Under the pieces are notes generated by a model. That model ran no database searches and was not told where the DNA came from. It worked only from the letters and a program-made list of their open reading frames with translations. A stretch of 64,000 nucleotides of DNA from Nitrosospira sp963831395. Its GTDB lineage: Bacteria; Pseudomonadota; Gammaproteobacteria; Burkholderiales; Nitrosomonadaceae. The DNA is taken from contig CAWHQD010000028.1 in NCBI GenBank assembly GCA_963831395.1, positions 1-64,000 on the forward strand, read 5' to 3'. Shown here in pieces: positions 38,274-46,725 of this stretch (its first letter is position 1; the number at the start of each line of letters is the position of its first letter). Made by a program: the position numbers and the translations under genes.

Positions 38274-39149
38274 GTGATGATGTTGGAAGAACCGGAGCTT
38301 CGCCATAAACGCATCGCGGGAGATGGCCTGGATCTTCACGTGGTGACTGCCGGAAAGGGACCGCCCATCATTCTTCTCCATGGTTTTCCCGAGAACTGGC
38401 GCTCCTGGCGCCAGCAAATTCCCGCGCTGGCGGCCGCCGGTTTTTCGGTCCTTGCACCAGACCTGCGCGGATACAATCTCTCCGACCGGCCGGCAGAACA
38501 AAACGGTTACCGGTTGAATCATCTTGTTGCAGATGTTGCTGCTCTGGTCCGCTCAACTGGATATGCACGCGCATGCGTTGCCGGGCACGACTGGGGTGGC
38601 ATTATCGCGTGGACGTTGGCTAGCCAACACCCCGAAATGGTGGACAAACTCGTTATTCTCAACGCACCTCATCCGAAAATTTATCTCGAAAAAGTGCGAT
38701 ACCCGCCCCAAATGGTCCGGAGTTGGTATGTGCTCTTCTTTTTATTGCCTCGCTTACCCGAGCTTCTTCTTTCGGCAGGGAATTATCGGGCGATACGCAA
38801 CATGTTCAAGCGGGGTCCTGTCCGAAAGGAAACTTTCAGCGACCTGGATATCGAGGAATATATCGTGCCTCTTTCACAGCCTCGCGCACTCAACGCCGCT
38901 CTTGGCTACTACCGGGCCAACCTGAAGATGGCCACTCTGCGTACGTTTGCCCGCTCGGCTCCCATTGATGCGGAAACCCTTGTGATTTGGGGAGAACATG
39001 ATCCCGCGCTAGGAATCGAATTACTCGAGGGGCTTGATGAGGTGGCGCCTCGCGTTCGCATTCACCGAATTTCGAGTTCTAGCCATTGGGTGCAAAATGA
39101 GGCCCCCGTGGAAGTTAATCGTATTCTCATACGTTTTCTGAAAGGCTGA
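38274..39149 (+). CDS. Alpha/beta hydrolase, epoxide hydrolase-like
   Basis: Alpha/beta-hydrolase of 291 aa. The oxyanion motif HGFPENW (about residue 37), the nucleophile elbow GHDWGG with Asp (about 103-108), the acid region IWGEHDPALG and the catalytic His in SSSHWVQNEAP are all present; an Asp nucleophile with HGFPE is typical of soluble epoxide hydrolases and haloalkane dehalogenases. The start is GTG 38274 followed by two ATGs; any could be used. The 237 bp upstream hold no gene. Substrate not predictable. Confidence 0.87.
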   Translation: MMMLEEPELRHKRIAGDGLDLHVVTAGKGPPIILLHGFPENWRSWRQQIPALAAAGFSVLAPDLRGYNLSDRPAEQNGYRLNHLVADVAALVRSTGYARACVAGHDWGGIIAWTLASQHPEMVDKLVILNAPHPKIYLEKVRYPPQMVRSWYVLFFLLPRLPELLLSAGNYRAIRNMFKRGPVRKETFSDLDIEEYIVPLSQPRALNAALGYYRANLKMATLRTFARSAPIDAETLVIWGEHDPALGIELLEGLDEVAPRVRIHRISSSSHWVQNEAPVEVNRILIRFLKG

Positions 39150-39337
39150 ACATATCTGAACCTGTCTTTCTATCCTTGAACAGATACGGGAATCATCCTC
39201 TACAATAACAGTCTTAAAGTACGTGTTTTTATCCCAGATTCAACTATGCTTGTAGCGAGGGTTCGTTGGGAATCTTTGGACGAAGTACCAGACAAACCGG
39301 CGATAGCGCCACGTTTCATAATGGAAGGGGAAAAGAC

Positions 39338-39886
39338 ATGAGACCGTTTTTATTGTTAGTTTGTATGTCACTTGGCGCATGCAGCGGACTGCCCACGGCT
39401 GTCAAGAATGTGCCCGTCGCAAAAATTACTTATAGCGAGGTAAGCCAGAACCCAAATAGCTATAAGGATACATCTGTCCGGTGGGGCGGAGTGATTATCG
39501 ACGTGGAGAATGAGGAAAACTTCACGCTCGTGCAAGTTCTGTCTTACCCTCTCAATTTTTCCGGCCGGCCGCAGTTAACCAAACCGAGCGAAGGGCGTTT
39601 TGTTATTAAAAGCTCCACTTTTCTTGACCCTGCCGTTTATGCGAAAGACAAGGAAATTACCGTGGCAGGAAAACTTGAGGGCGATATCGAGCGTATGATA
39701 GGGAAAAAAACCGTGCGGCTGCCCCTGCTTTCTTCCAAAGCTATTTATTTGTGGCCGGTTTATCGGAATGATCCGTATGGCTATGGGTACAGCCCATACT
39801 ACGGATATGGATATTACGGATATGGATATTATGGCAGCCCATATTGGGGAATGGAGGATACTACCGGCCATACTGGTAAGAGATAA
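39338..39886 (+). CDS. Slp-family outer-membrane lipoprotein
   Basis: Lipoprotein of the Slp (starvation-inducible) family, 182 aa. Signal MRPFLLLVCMSLGACSG has a lipobox LGAC with Cys near residue 17. The body shows VRWGGVIIDVENEENFTLVQVLSYPLN and GRPQLTKPSEGRFVI, characteristic of Slp. The C-terminus is a Tyr/Gly-rich tail (YGYGYSPYYGYGYYGYGYYG) encoded by 15-bp tandem repeats, found in some Slp proteins. ATG 39338 has GGAAGGGGAAAAG upstream; the frame extends back to 39266. Confidence 0.88.
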   Translation: MRPFLLLVCMSLGACSGLPTAVKNVPVAKITYSEVSQNPNSYKDTSVRWGGVIIDVENEENFTLVQVLSYPLNFSGRPQLTKPSEGRFVIKSSTFLDPAVYAKDKEITVAGKLEGDIERMIGKKTVRLPLLSSKAIYLWPVYRNDPYGYGYSPYYGYGYYGYGYYGSPYWGMEDTTGHTGKR

Positions 39887-40047
39887 GCATCGCATCCCTG
39901 TTCCAGACGATCACCTGGCATACCATCCAGAGTCGTTCCCTTATCATTTTTTCTCTGCACACTTAACCACGGCATCCGGTCCCGGATGCCGATTTTGTCT
40001 GTTCTGCCCCCCTCGGTAAACGGGGGCATACTTTCCTGGCTTCGGCG

Positions 40048-41316
40048 ATGCGCAAACTTCTGCTTATTTTTCTAATAGGCCTGTTTTTCATTTTCCCGCT
40101 GGCGTTAATCGCCATGCTGTCGCTGGCTATTGAAGATCATCCTCGCATCGACCGCAAGGTCATTCTCACGCCGGAGCATATAGGACGCGCGAAACAGATC
40201 GTGGATGCACACCGCTACTGGATACATCCCGGCATGTTGGTCGCCGCAAGGGTAACGTCCGCCGATGCTGATCTCGCTGCAAACTATCTGGCGCACCGTC
40301 TTGGGAAGGGCAGCGCGCAGGTTACACTGACGGATCGCAAGGCCATTATCCGTCTGAGCCTTCCAATATCCGGAACGCTACCTGGCGGCTACGTGAATCC
40401 ATACCTCAACCTGCGGGCGTCCGTGGTCGAGGCAGGCGCCATACCACAACTTCGTTCAGTTCAAATTGGAAAACTCTCGCTGCCCGACGCGCTTACCGAC
40501 GTAATCGTGCTTCGGTTCGTGCAGTGGTTGCGGCGAAGCCCGGAATATCGGGCAGCGTTTGACGCGCTCCACTTGGTGAGAGTCTCACAGAAAGAGTTGA
40601 GTGTTGTTTATCGTTGGGAGAAGGGTTTTTCTCATGAAATGAGAGCGTCCATGATTGACGAAGAGGAGCGTGAGCGGCTGTTACGCTATCAAACCCTCTT
40701 GGCCGCGAACAGCAAAAAAACCGGGAGTGTAATATCTCTGGCGGAAATTCTGCCGCCATTGATGCGCGTCGCAGCGGAGCGCTCGCTAAACGGCAATGCA
40801 TTGGCGGAAAACCGGGCAGTGATTTTAGTCGTAGCATTTCACGTGCTGGGCATTTCTCCTGAGCGAATTTTTCGGGCGGCGTTAACAGCCTGGCCTCGAA
40901 CTGCGCCTCAAGAGGTTACAGTGGATGGACGCGACGATTTCGCAAAACACTTCATGGTGTCTGCCGCTATCGCCGCCTATGCCGATACCGCCTTATCGGA
41001 CGCGATAGGCTTGTATAAGGAGATCGAAGATTCCCGCCACGGAAGCGGTTTCTCGTTCAATGACATTGCCGCCGATCGTGCCGGTACAAAATTCGGTGAA
41101 CAGGCCGTGGCAAGCAAGGCCTCGGCACGAAAGCTTCAGCACCGTATCCTGTCGGGACTGGATGATGGGGATTTGATGCCTGCCTGGTCCGACTTGCCCG
41201 AGTTCATGCCCGAGGCCGAGTTCAAGAGACGCTTCGGCGGGATTGACGCGCCGGCATACCGGAAAATGATGCAGAAGATAGAGCAACGGGTCGCAGCTTT
41301 GCCCGTATTGCAATGA
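40048..41316 (+). CDS. Conserved membrane-anchored hypothetical protein
   Basis: 422 aa, not assigned to a known function. One N-terminal membrane helix (LLLIFLIGLFFIFPLALIAMLSLA) anchors it, with the rest probably periplasmic. The C-terminal third has KHFMVSAAIAAYADTALSDAIGLYKE and GSGFSFNDIAADRAGTKFGEQA, a pattern I recall from uncharacterised proteobacterial proteins with conserved His, Asp and Arg. It lies 160 bp after the Slp gene in the same direction and may be cotranscribed. Confidence 0.75.
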   Translation: MRKLLLIFLIGLFFIFPLALIAMLSLAIEDHPRIDRKVILTPEHIGRAKQIVDAHRYWIHPGMLVAARVTSADADLAANYLAHRLGKGSAQVTLTDRKAIIRLSLPISGTLPGGYVNPYLNLRASVVEAGAIPQLRSVQIGKLSLPDALTDVIVLRFVQWLRRSPEYRAAFDALHLVRVSQKELSVVYRWEKGFSHEMRASMIDEEERERLLRYQTLLAANSKKTGSVISLAEILPPLMRVAAERSLNGNALAENRAVILVVAFHVLGISPERIFRAALTAWPRTAPQEVTVDGRDDFAKHFMVSAAIAAYADTALSDAIGLYKEIEDSRHGSGFSFNDIAADRAGTKFGEQAVASKASARKLQHRILSGLDDGDLMPAWSDLPEFMPEAEFKRRFGGIDAPAYRKMMQKIEQRVAALPVLQ

Positions 41317-41502
41317 ACTTTCCCCGCGCCTGCACGGCAATCCTTCGCACTTGCCGTGCAGGTGAAGTATTGATAACACGGCAAAACAAGGCCGGAGTCT
41401 CGCGACAATTCACGCACCGCCAAGGTTGATCAAAGGAGTTGGGTTGCATTAGGTTGCTTAACCTGGTTGCCGCTCATATGTGCTATCTATGCGTATCGCT
41501 TT

Positions 41503-41889
41503 TTACAATCTATTGAGGAATGTCGAAATGGCCGGCCAGGTCCATTCATCGATATCCCGTTGACCCAGAGGATCAGGGAGTTTGGAGGGTAGTTTATCGT
41601 CGTCTCCATGAATCAGCAGTACAGGCATCCTGGCATCGTAAGCACAACGCAACTCCCACAACTGGCCGTCCGCCCTGACAATGTTTTTCGTGACAAGGGC
41701 AATCACGCCGTCGCAGCCAGTCACTTTCTCCCGGCACTCTTCCTTCCACGCAGGTTCCCAGGACTGCTTTATCGGCATCTCCACAAAAGAAAAAGCTGTT
41801 TGCTCCTTGTTCAATTGCTCAAGAAGCTTGTCGTGGGCTTTAATATCCCTGAGCGAAAAGCTGATAAAGACTTTATTCGTTGAACCCAT
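41503..41889 (-). CDS. TIR-like domain protein (MTH538 type)
   Basis: 128-aa single-domain protein. KVFISFSLRDIKAHDKLLEQL is the TIR-like betaA-alphaA start, CDGVIALVTKNI the central strand, and GQLWELRCAYDARMPVLLIHG contains the Glu (in WEL) at the position of the TIR NADase catalytic residue. ATG 41889 has GGGAGG seven bases upstream. In defence systems such as Thoeris, TIR proteins of this type make a signal for an effector, but no effector gene is adjacent. Role unknown. Confidence 0.8.
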   Translation of the reverse strand: MGSTNKVFISFSLRDIKAHDKLLEQLNKEQTAFSFVEMPIKQSWEPAWKEECREKVTGCDGVIALVTKNIVRADGQLWELRCAYDARMPVLLIHGDDDKLPSKLPDPLGQRDIDEWTWPAISTFLNRL

Positions 41890-41991
41890 TAATTACCTCC
41901 CTCGAGTGTTATTGTTACCAGCACGTAATGCACATTCCCACCAATTAACCCATTTGACCTATTAATACCTGCCGGCCGCGTCCCCGATAGA

Positions 41992-42381
41992 TCAAGCGCC
42001 GGAGTTGCGACGGGCGGTCGCCTGGATTTCGATACGCATGCGGGGATCGGACAAGCCAGCGGAGATCATCATTGCGGCGGGTCTGATCTGCCCGAGATAT
42101 TTGCGGAAGGTCGGCCAGCACTTCGGAAAGTCCGCGGTATCGGGCAACACATAAGTCACCCGGACAATATCTGCCAGGCTCGCTCCCGCTTCATTCAGAG
42201 CTTGCTGGATATTTTTGAAACATTGCTCGGCTTGTTCCACCAGATCATCGGAAATGCTCATCTTGCTGTAGTCGAATCCGGTCGTGCCGGAAACAAAAAT
42301 CCAGTCCCCATCAACCACGGCCCTTGAATAGCCAATCTCCTGCTCGAATGTGGAACCTGAACTTATCAACTGGCGCGCCAT
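41992..42381 (-). CDS. RidA family protein
   Basis: 129-aa enamine/imine deaminase-like protein of the RidA (YjgF/YER057c/UK114) superfamily. Features are GYSRAVVDGDWIFVSGTTGFD, EQAEQCFKNIQQALNEAGASLADIVRVTYVLPD and an Arg near the C-terminus (PRMRIEIQATA). The catalytic Arg of the RidA archetype is not at the usual position in a canonical RNP-type motif, so it may be one of the Rid subgroups of uncertain activity. It is ten bases downstream of the exported protein gene, likely cotranscribed. Confidence 0.88.
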   Translation of the reverse strand: MARQLISSGSTFEQEIGYSRAVVDGDWIFVSGTTGFDYSKMSISDDLVEQAEQCFKNIQQALNEAGASLADIVRVTYVLPDTADFPKCWPTFRKYLGQIRPAAMMISAGLSDPRMRIEIQATARRNSGA

Positions 42382-42390
42382 CGCAACTCC

Positions 42391-42834
42391 CTAGTGAGAG
42401 AAACACTGGTTCTTGTCCGACACGACTGTGCAGGCGTATTGCATTTGCTCGACGCTTCCTGCCCGGTTAAAAACATATTCCGCCCTCAGCGCTTTAAACT
42501 GGGCATCAGTGAAAGAAATTGCTTGAGCCACGTGGCGCTCCTCGTTCCAGAACCTGACCCTGCAAAAGTCAGGCTCGGACCTGCATATCTTGCTCAGCGC
42601 TGCGCCATAAACGGCTTTGTCCATATCCCGCTTGCTATCAATCAGAACCATATGGATGTAGTTCTTCGAACTCCCGAGCTGAACTGACCGGACAAGACGC
42701 CAGCCATCACCATGGGGGAGTTGTTGCGGCTGTGATTGCTGCTGTGGCTGTGCCTGCGCCTGCTGTAAGGCGGCAGAAGCTGGCCACGACAAGGCAAACG
42801 CGAAGACGGCTACATATATAATTCTCTTGTTCAT
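42391..42834 (-). CDS. Exported hypothetical protein
   Basis: 147 aa from ATG 42834, which has AAGGAGTATTTC upstream. Signal peptide MNKRIIYVAVFAFALSWPASAALQ with cleavage after ASA, followed by a Gln/Pro-rich linker (QAQPQQQSQPQQLPHG) and a compact domain with Cys residues (KICRSEPDFCRV; YACTVVSDKNQCF) that could form disulfides in the periplasm. No family recognised. Confidence 0.75.
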   Translation of the reverse strand: MNKRIIYVAVFAFALSWPASAALQQAQAQPQQQSQPQQLPHGDGWRLVRSVQLGSSKNYIHMVLIDSKRDMDKAVYGAALSKICRSEPDFCRVRFWNEERHVAQAISFTDAQFKALRAEYVFNRAGSVEQMQYACTVVSDKNQCFSH

Positions 42835-43442
42835 GAAATACTCCTTAGCTAAGTTTCCCCACCCCCCGTTAAAATCCAAATACCCCGGCAATAAACAGTA
42901 TCGCCATCTGAGCTACGAGAGTATTTAGCGGAAAGGCATGCGCGGACCTGCCAGCGGCCCCTCATCGGATTACAGGGAAAGTGTACCCAAACGTGCAACC
43001 ATCTAAAAACTTTCTGTTGTTTGCCGCATGATGCGTTCAAATTAGCTGCCGTTGCCGTAAACGCGGCAGGGGTAACACCAGGAGTTATTGAATGGATCAA
43101 ATTTATTCTATCAACAAAGAAAGTCATCAACAAGGAAATCCCATTCCTGTTGTGTTGATCGCAATACACTGGCCAGACTACCGGCGTGCCACGCGATCAT
43201 GCCGTCACTATCCGGGACTTCTTTATCATTTAACCAGAACTCGGGACGGAACAGGGAGAGAGTCCTGCACACGTGGATGTCGAAATTATTTACATTACCG
43301 GGAAGAATGTTCCTTTGAGCCTTAAAAATCCACGTTTTAGACTCTGGCATGAAACTTGCTTTTTTAACATTAATATTGTGGATTATACCTTGCTCCGGGA
43401 ATCCGCGAGCTATAGCACTCTTTTTAGTAGCCAATATCAGGC
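42835..43442. other. Region upstream of epsA without a firm gene
   Basis: 608 bp with two overlapping open frames on opposite strands: plus 43092-43325 (77 codons, AGGAG eight bases before ATG, but Arg/His/Cys-rich and unlike a natural protein) and minus 43434-43111 (107 codons, no ribosome site). Either could be a remnant; I do not call a gene. Confidence 0.45.
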
Positions 43443-44198
43443 ATGAGTTTGTCCTTTTCCCTCTCTGCGGAACACGTAGGAAGATACGCCCGGATAATCC
43501 AGGAATGGATAGCCGTGCGTCGACATTATGATCTTTTCATATGGCTGCAGGGGGAGATACAGCATTACCTTCCCCATGAAATCCTGCTCGCCGCCTGGGG
43601 GAATTTCAATTCGAATTTGATCAGTCACGACATCGTCTCTCCTTTATTAGGGGTGAGAACAGAGCATTCCGACGTGAGGAGCTTATCCCCCCTTCTCCAG
43701 GGCCTGTTTAATCGCTGGATCGAATTGGGCAAGAAGCCTTATACCCTGGGTGTGGGCGAATCCGGTTTTCTACTGGAAGAGCGCGGCTTGCAATGCTCGC
43801 TCGGCGTGGCGCTGCAAGGTATGCAATCTATCCTGATACATGGTGTCAGCGATAAGCGCGGCCAACACGATAGCCTGTATATAATTTTCAGTTCGAGAAA
43901 GAACATCGGCACTTCTTCGATGAAAACCATCAAGGTAATGCTTCCGTATCTGGACGCTGCGTTGGGCAAGATTGATCCCCTGCCCTGCGACCGGCAAGCG
44001 CTTCTTTCTTCAGAGAGCGGCGAAGATTATGGATTGAGTGCTTGTGAAATCGAGATAATGAGTTGGACGAAGCTGGGTAAAACAACGTCTGAAACCGCGG
44101 CTATATTGGGAATCGGCACATTCATGGTAAAAAATCACCTACGAAATATTTTCAAGAAACTGCATGCTCACAATCGCAGCCAGCCGTATCAAGGGTAG
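43443..44198 (+). CDS. epsA: EpsA-type LuxR-family transcriptional regulator, frameshifted C-terminus
   Basis: LuxR-family DNA-binding protein of the kind linked to exosortase B/PEP-CTERM exopolysaccharide loci. The C-terminal helix-turn-helix is clear: LSACEIEIMSWTKLGKTTSETAAILGIGTFMVKNHLRNIFKKLHAHNRSQ (about residues 195-246). It then reads PYQG and stops at 44198, but a single added base after 44182 would give AVSRVEQTPAGDA to 44224, the standard family ending. The helix-turn-helix itself is not lost, so function may remain. The N-terminal region is a typical weakly conserved sensing part. Confidence 0.82.
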   Translation: MSLSFSLSAEHVGRYARIIQEWIAVRRHYDLFIWLQGEIQHYLPHEILLAAWGNFNSNLISHDIVSPLLGVRTEHSDVRSLSPLLQGLFNRWIELGKKPYTLGVGESGFLLEERGLQCSLGVALQGMQSILIHGVSDKRGQHDSLYIIFSSRKNIGTSSMKTIKVMLPYLDAALGKIDPLPCDRQALLSSESGEDYGLSACEIEIMSWTKLGKTTSETAAILGIGTFMVKNHLRNIFKKLHAHNRSQPYQG

Positions 44199-44241
44199 AG
44201 CAAACACCCGCCGGCGATGCATAGTTTTGCCACGCTTCAAT

Positions 44242-44262
44242 TGGCCTCCCGGCCATTTTTTT
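44242..44262 (+). terminator. Rho-independent terminator of epsA
   Basis: Stem TGGCC/GGCCA (44242-44246 with 44251-44255), a 4-nt loop TCCC and seven Ts (44256-44262) on the plus strand. Confidence 0.82.
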
Positions 44263-44337
44263 AACCCGAAAACTCGCTGCGAACGCCGCCCTCAGCGGTT
44301 GCGCCGGAACAGGAATAAATTCCTGCATTCGATTTTA

Positions 44338-46725
44338 TTACTGATGGGGAAGCGCCTGCGCCATTGGACGAAACTGCAGGTGATAGAACATATTCAGGTA
44401 ACGTATGGTTTCTTCATGTTCCAGGTTACTGACAAATTTCCAGAAGCCATAAATGCGCGATAAAGTCATCATTCGCTCTGCATAAAGACGCCATGTATAA
44501 CGTGATTCGACGCGTTTCAGGGCATTTCGAGATATATTGTCCCAAACAGCGGGGTTGGCTGCTGAGCGCTCAAAGAAGTCTGCCATCGCGGAGGCCGCCG
44601 CGGCGCCATCGTTAGGGTCAAAATGATAACCTGATACTCCGTGCTCGATGATCTCCCGCGGGCCGCCGTAACAAGTGGCGAATACGGGCAGGCCCGAAGC
44701 CATGGCCTCGATAATCGTTAGTCCGAATGCCTCAAACCGGGCCGGCTGAACGAAAACTCCCCGCTGGTCGGCGATATGCCTATACACTTCCCCTGCAAGA
44801 TTCTTTTCCAGGCGCGTGCCGAGCCAGCGCATGCGCCCTTCCAGCTTGTACTCATTCATGATCGCGTGCATGTGCTCGATTTCGGCACGTTCCTCACCAT
44901 CCGTGGAAGCAGCGGGATCGACATGGCCGCCAATCACCAATAGATTGGCAGCTTCCGATAGACGCGTACATTGCGCAAACCATGCGGCAAGACCTGTCAG
45001 GTTCTTGACCAGATCGAGGCGAGCCATGGTAAAAATCAGCGGTTTGGCAGGGTCACTGAAATGGCCGCGCCATGGGACCCCCGGATCACTCTCATACAAA
45101 AGACGTTCAATGGCTGGCAACAGCGAGTGCAGGCGGCGCTCGCGATCGAGATAGGAAAAATACACCTCGGCATCGGCGCCAGGCGAGACGATATTGAACT
45201 TGGGGTCGAAGAGATCTATACCGTTCACCACGCGATATAAACCGGGCATTGTATAGTTCTGATAGGTTTCGTATTGGCCCACCATATGCGCCGTACCCGC
45301 AATTTCCTGATACGTACTGGTAATAATGAAATCAGCGCTGTTCATGGCGATGAGATCAGCGGTATATTGACAATTGAAGTGGTATTGGCTTTCGTTCTCC
45401 CGCCAGTGCAGGGCCGAATGCAGATATTTGCTCTGCTCCAACGCGTGTGCAATGTTGCATTGCGTTACGCCGATTCGTTTGGAAATCAATGAGGCCACCA
45501 GGTTTCCATCAGAGTAATTGCCGATTATCAAATCCGGGCGGCCGCTGAGTTGTGCCAGTGCTTCGCGTTCGATGTCGTGTCCAAAGTTCTCCAGATATGG
45601 CCAGATTTCGAAACGCGATATCCACGAGCGAACGATTTCGCCATTTGTCTTGCGAAATGGCACGCGCACGATCCATGAATTCTGGGTACCGTGAATCTTT
45701 TCCAGCGGCTGGTTGCACAATGTGTCCCCTGCATCGGGAATCAGGCGTGTGCCTACCAGGATTTTTGGTTGTGCCACTATCCCTTGCAGTATCAGACGCT
45801 CGCTCATTTCACGCTCCAGCGCCCGGACCTGGTCAAGAATATAGACTACCTGGCCTCCCGTATCCGGCAGTCCCAAGACATTGTCCTGTCCGAAATATCC
45901 GTGAGGGGAAAGGATCAATAGCTTGGAAATCATCGGGATGCGCGCCAGGAAATTCTCGAGTATCTGGGGCGACGGCGCTTCGAAAAGGTCCACCAGCAGG
46001 CTCATCGTTTCACTTACACGCGTGACGCAATTTCCCCAGCCCGGCGCAAAACCCAATCCGCTCAATGGCTCAGCAACTTCCTCCCAAGGTGTATCGCCGG
46101 GATGTTTGTCGAGCAACCCGAGCGCCCGGCGCAAGCCGGTGCGTAGTGCCGCGACATCCGCGAAGTTGCCGCTGAGCATCAGTTGCTTGCCGTCCATCGA
46201 ATGCACGGCTAAAAAACGCAACAGTTTGGCTGTACCCGGGCCGAGTTGGGTAAACAACGTGCTTGAAAGTTGCTTGTTGAGAAAAATGACGCCTTGACCG
46301 ATCGATCGAATTTCCTTGAGTCTGGGGAAGCCGCGGTTAAAAGGAGCAAAATCCAGTTCCAGCACAGGTTCATTCGTTCCATCCGGATTTACCAGCAATT
46401 CCTTGAAAGCAAGGTAATCCGTCACGTTAATAGGCATGGGTATAAGCTGCTGCTGATGAATGGACATGAAATGCCAGCTTCCGGCGCCTTCACGTAATGC
46501 CATATATACCAATGGAGGCCGGCATACCGCCTCCTGAAGGATATTAACGATTTCATGCAGTGGAGTCTCAACAAGAGGGGATGGATGCTCCGCAGCCAAC
46601 GCGTCAAAAGCGGCTCTCAGATCCGATCTCAGCAAGAGCGGGCGCTCGAGTTCGAACCATCTGCGTATCAGCGCGTATAAATCGCTGCGATGATCCACAG
46701 CCCAAGCCTCAAATTGGTGAATCAT
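44338..46725 (-). CDS. sus: Sucrose synthase
   Basis: Reversible enzyme: sucrose + NDP = fructose + NDP-glucose. 795 aa, near the 794 known in Nitrosomonas. A regulatory N-terminal region is followed by a GT-B glycosyltransferase with SPHGYFGQDNVLGLPDTGGQVVYILD (about residues 275-300) and the donor-site motif ARFEAFGLTIIEAMASGLPVFAT (about 670-690). ATG 46725 overlaps the sps 3' end by 17 bp and has GGAG seven bases upstream. It is the last gene of frk-sps-sus, where it can provide fructose and NDP-glucose from sucrose. Confidence 0.96.
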   Translation of the reverse strand: MIHQFEAWAVDHRSDLYALIRRWFELERPLLLRSDLRAAFDALAAEHPSPLVETPLHEIVNILQEAVCRPPLVYMALREGAGSWHFMSIHQQQLIPMPINVTDYLAFKELLVNPDGTNEPVLELDFAPFNRGFPRLKEIRSIGQGVIFLNKQLSSTLFTQLGPGTAKLLRFLAVHSMDGKQLMLSGNFADVAALRTGLRRALGLLDKHPGDTPWEEVAEPLSGLGFAPGWGNCVTRVSETMSLLVDLFEAPSPQILENFLARIPMISKLLILSPHGYFGQDNVLGLPDTGGQVVYILDQVRALEREMSERLILQGIVAQPKILVGTRLIPDAGDTLCNQPLEKIHGTQNSWIVRVPFRKTNGEIVRSWISRFEIWPYLENFGHDIEREALAQLSGRPDLIIGNYSDGNLVASLISKRIGVTQCNIAHALEQSKYLHSALHWRENESQYHFNCQYTADLIAMNSADFIITSTYQEIAGTAHMVGQYETYQNYTMPGLYRVVNGIDLFDPKFNIVSPGADAEVYFSYLDRERRLHSLLPAIERLLYESDPGVPWRGHFSDPAKPLIFTMARLDLVKNLTGLAAWFAQCTRLSEAANLLVIGGHVDPAASTDGEERAEIEHMHAIMNEYKLEGRMRWLGTRLEKNLAGEVYRHIADQRGVFVQPARFEAFGLTIIEAMASGLPVFATCYGGPREIIEHGVSGYHFDPNDGAAAASAMADFFERSAANPAVWDNISRNALKRVESRYTWRLYAERMMTLSRIYGFWKFVSNLEHEETIRYLNMFYHLQFRPMAQALPHQ

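Noticed and set aside
41503..42834. Thoeris-like defence system
   Set aside because: Only the TIR-like gene is present; neighbours are a RidA protein and an exported protein, with no SLOG/ThsA effector.
43092..43325. Plus-strand frame with good AGGAG ribosome site
   Set aside because: Protein is Arg/His/Cys-rich and overlaps an opposing frame; no recognisable content, so not called.
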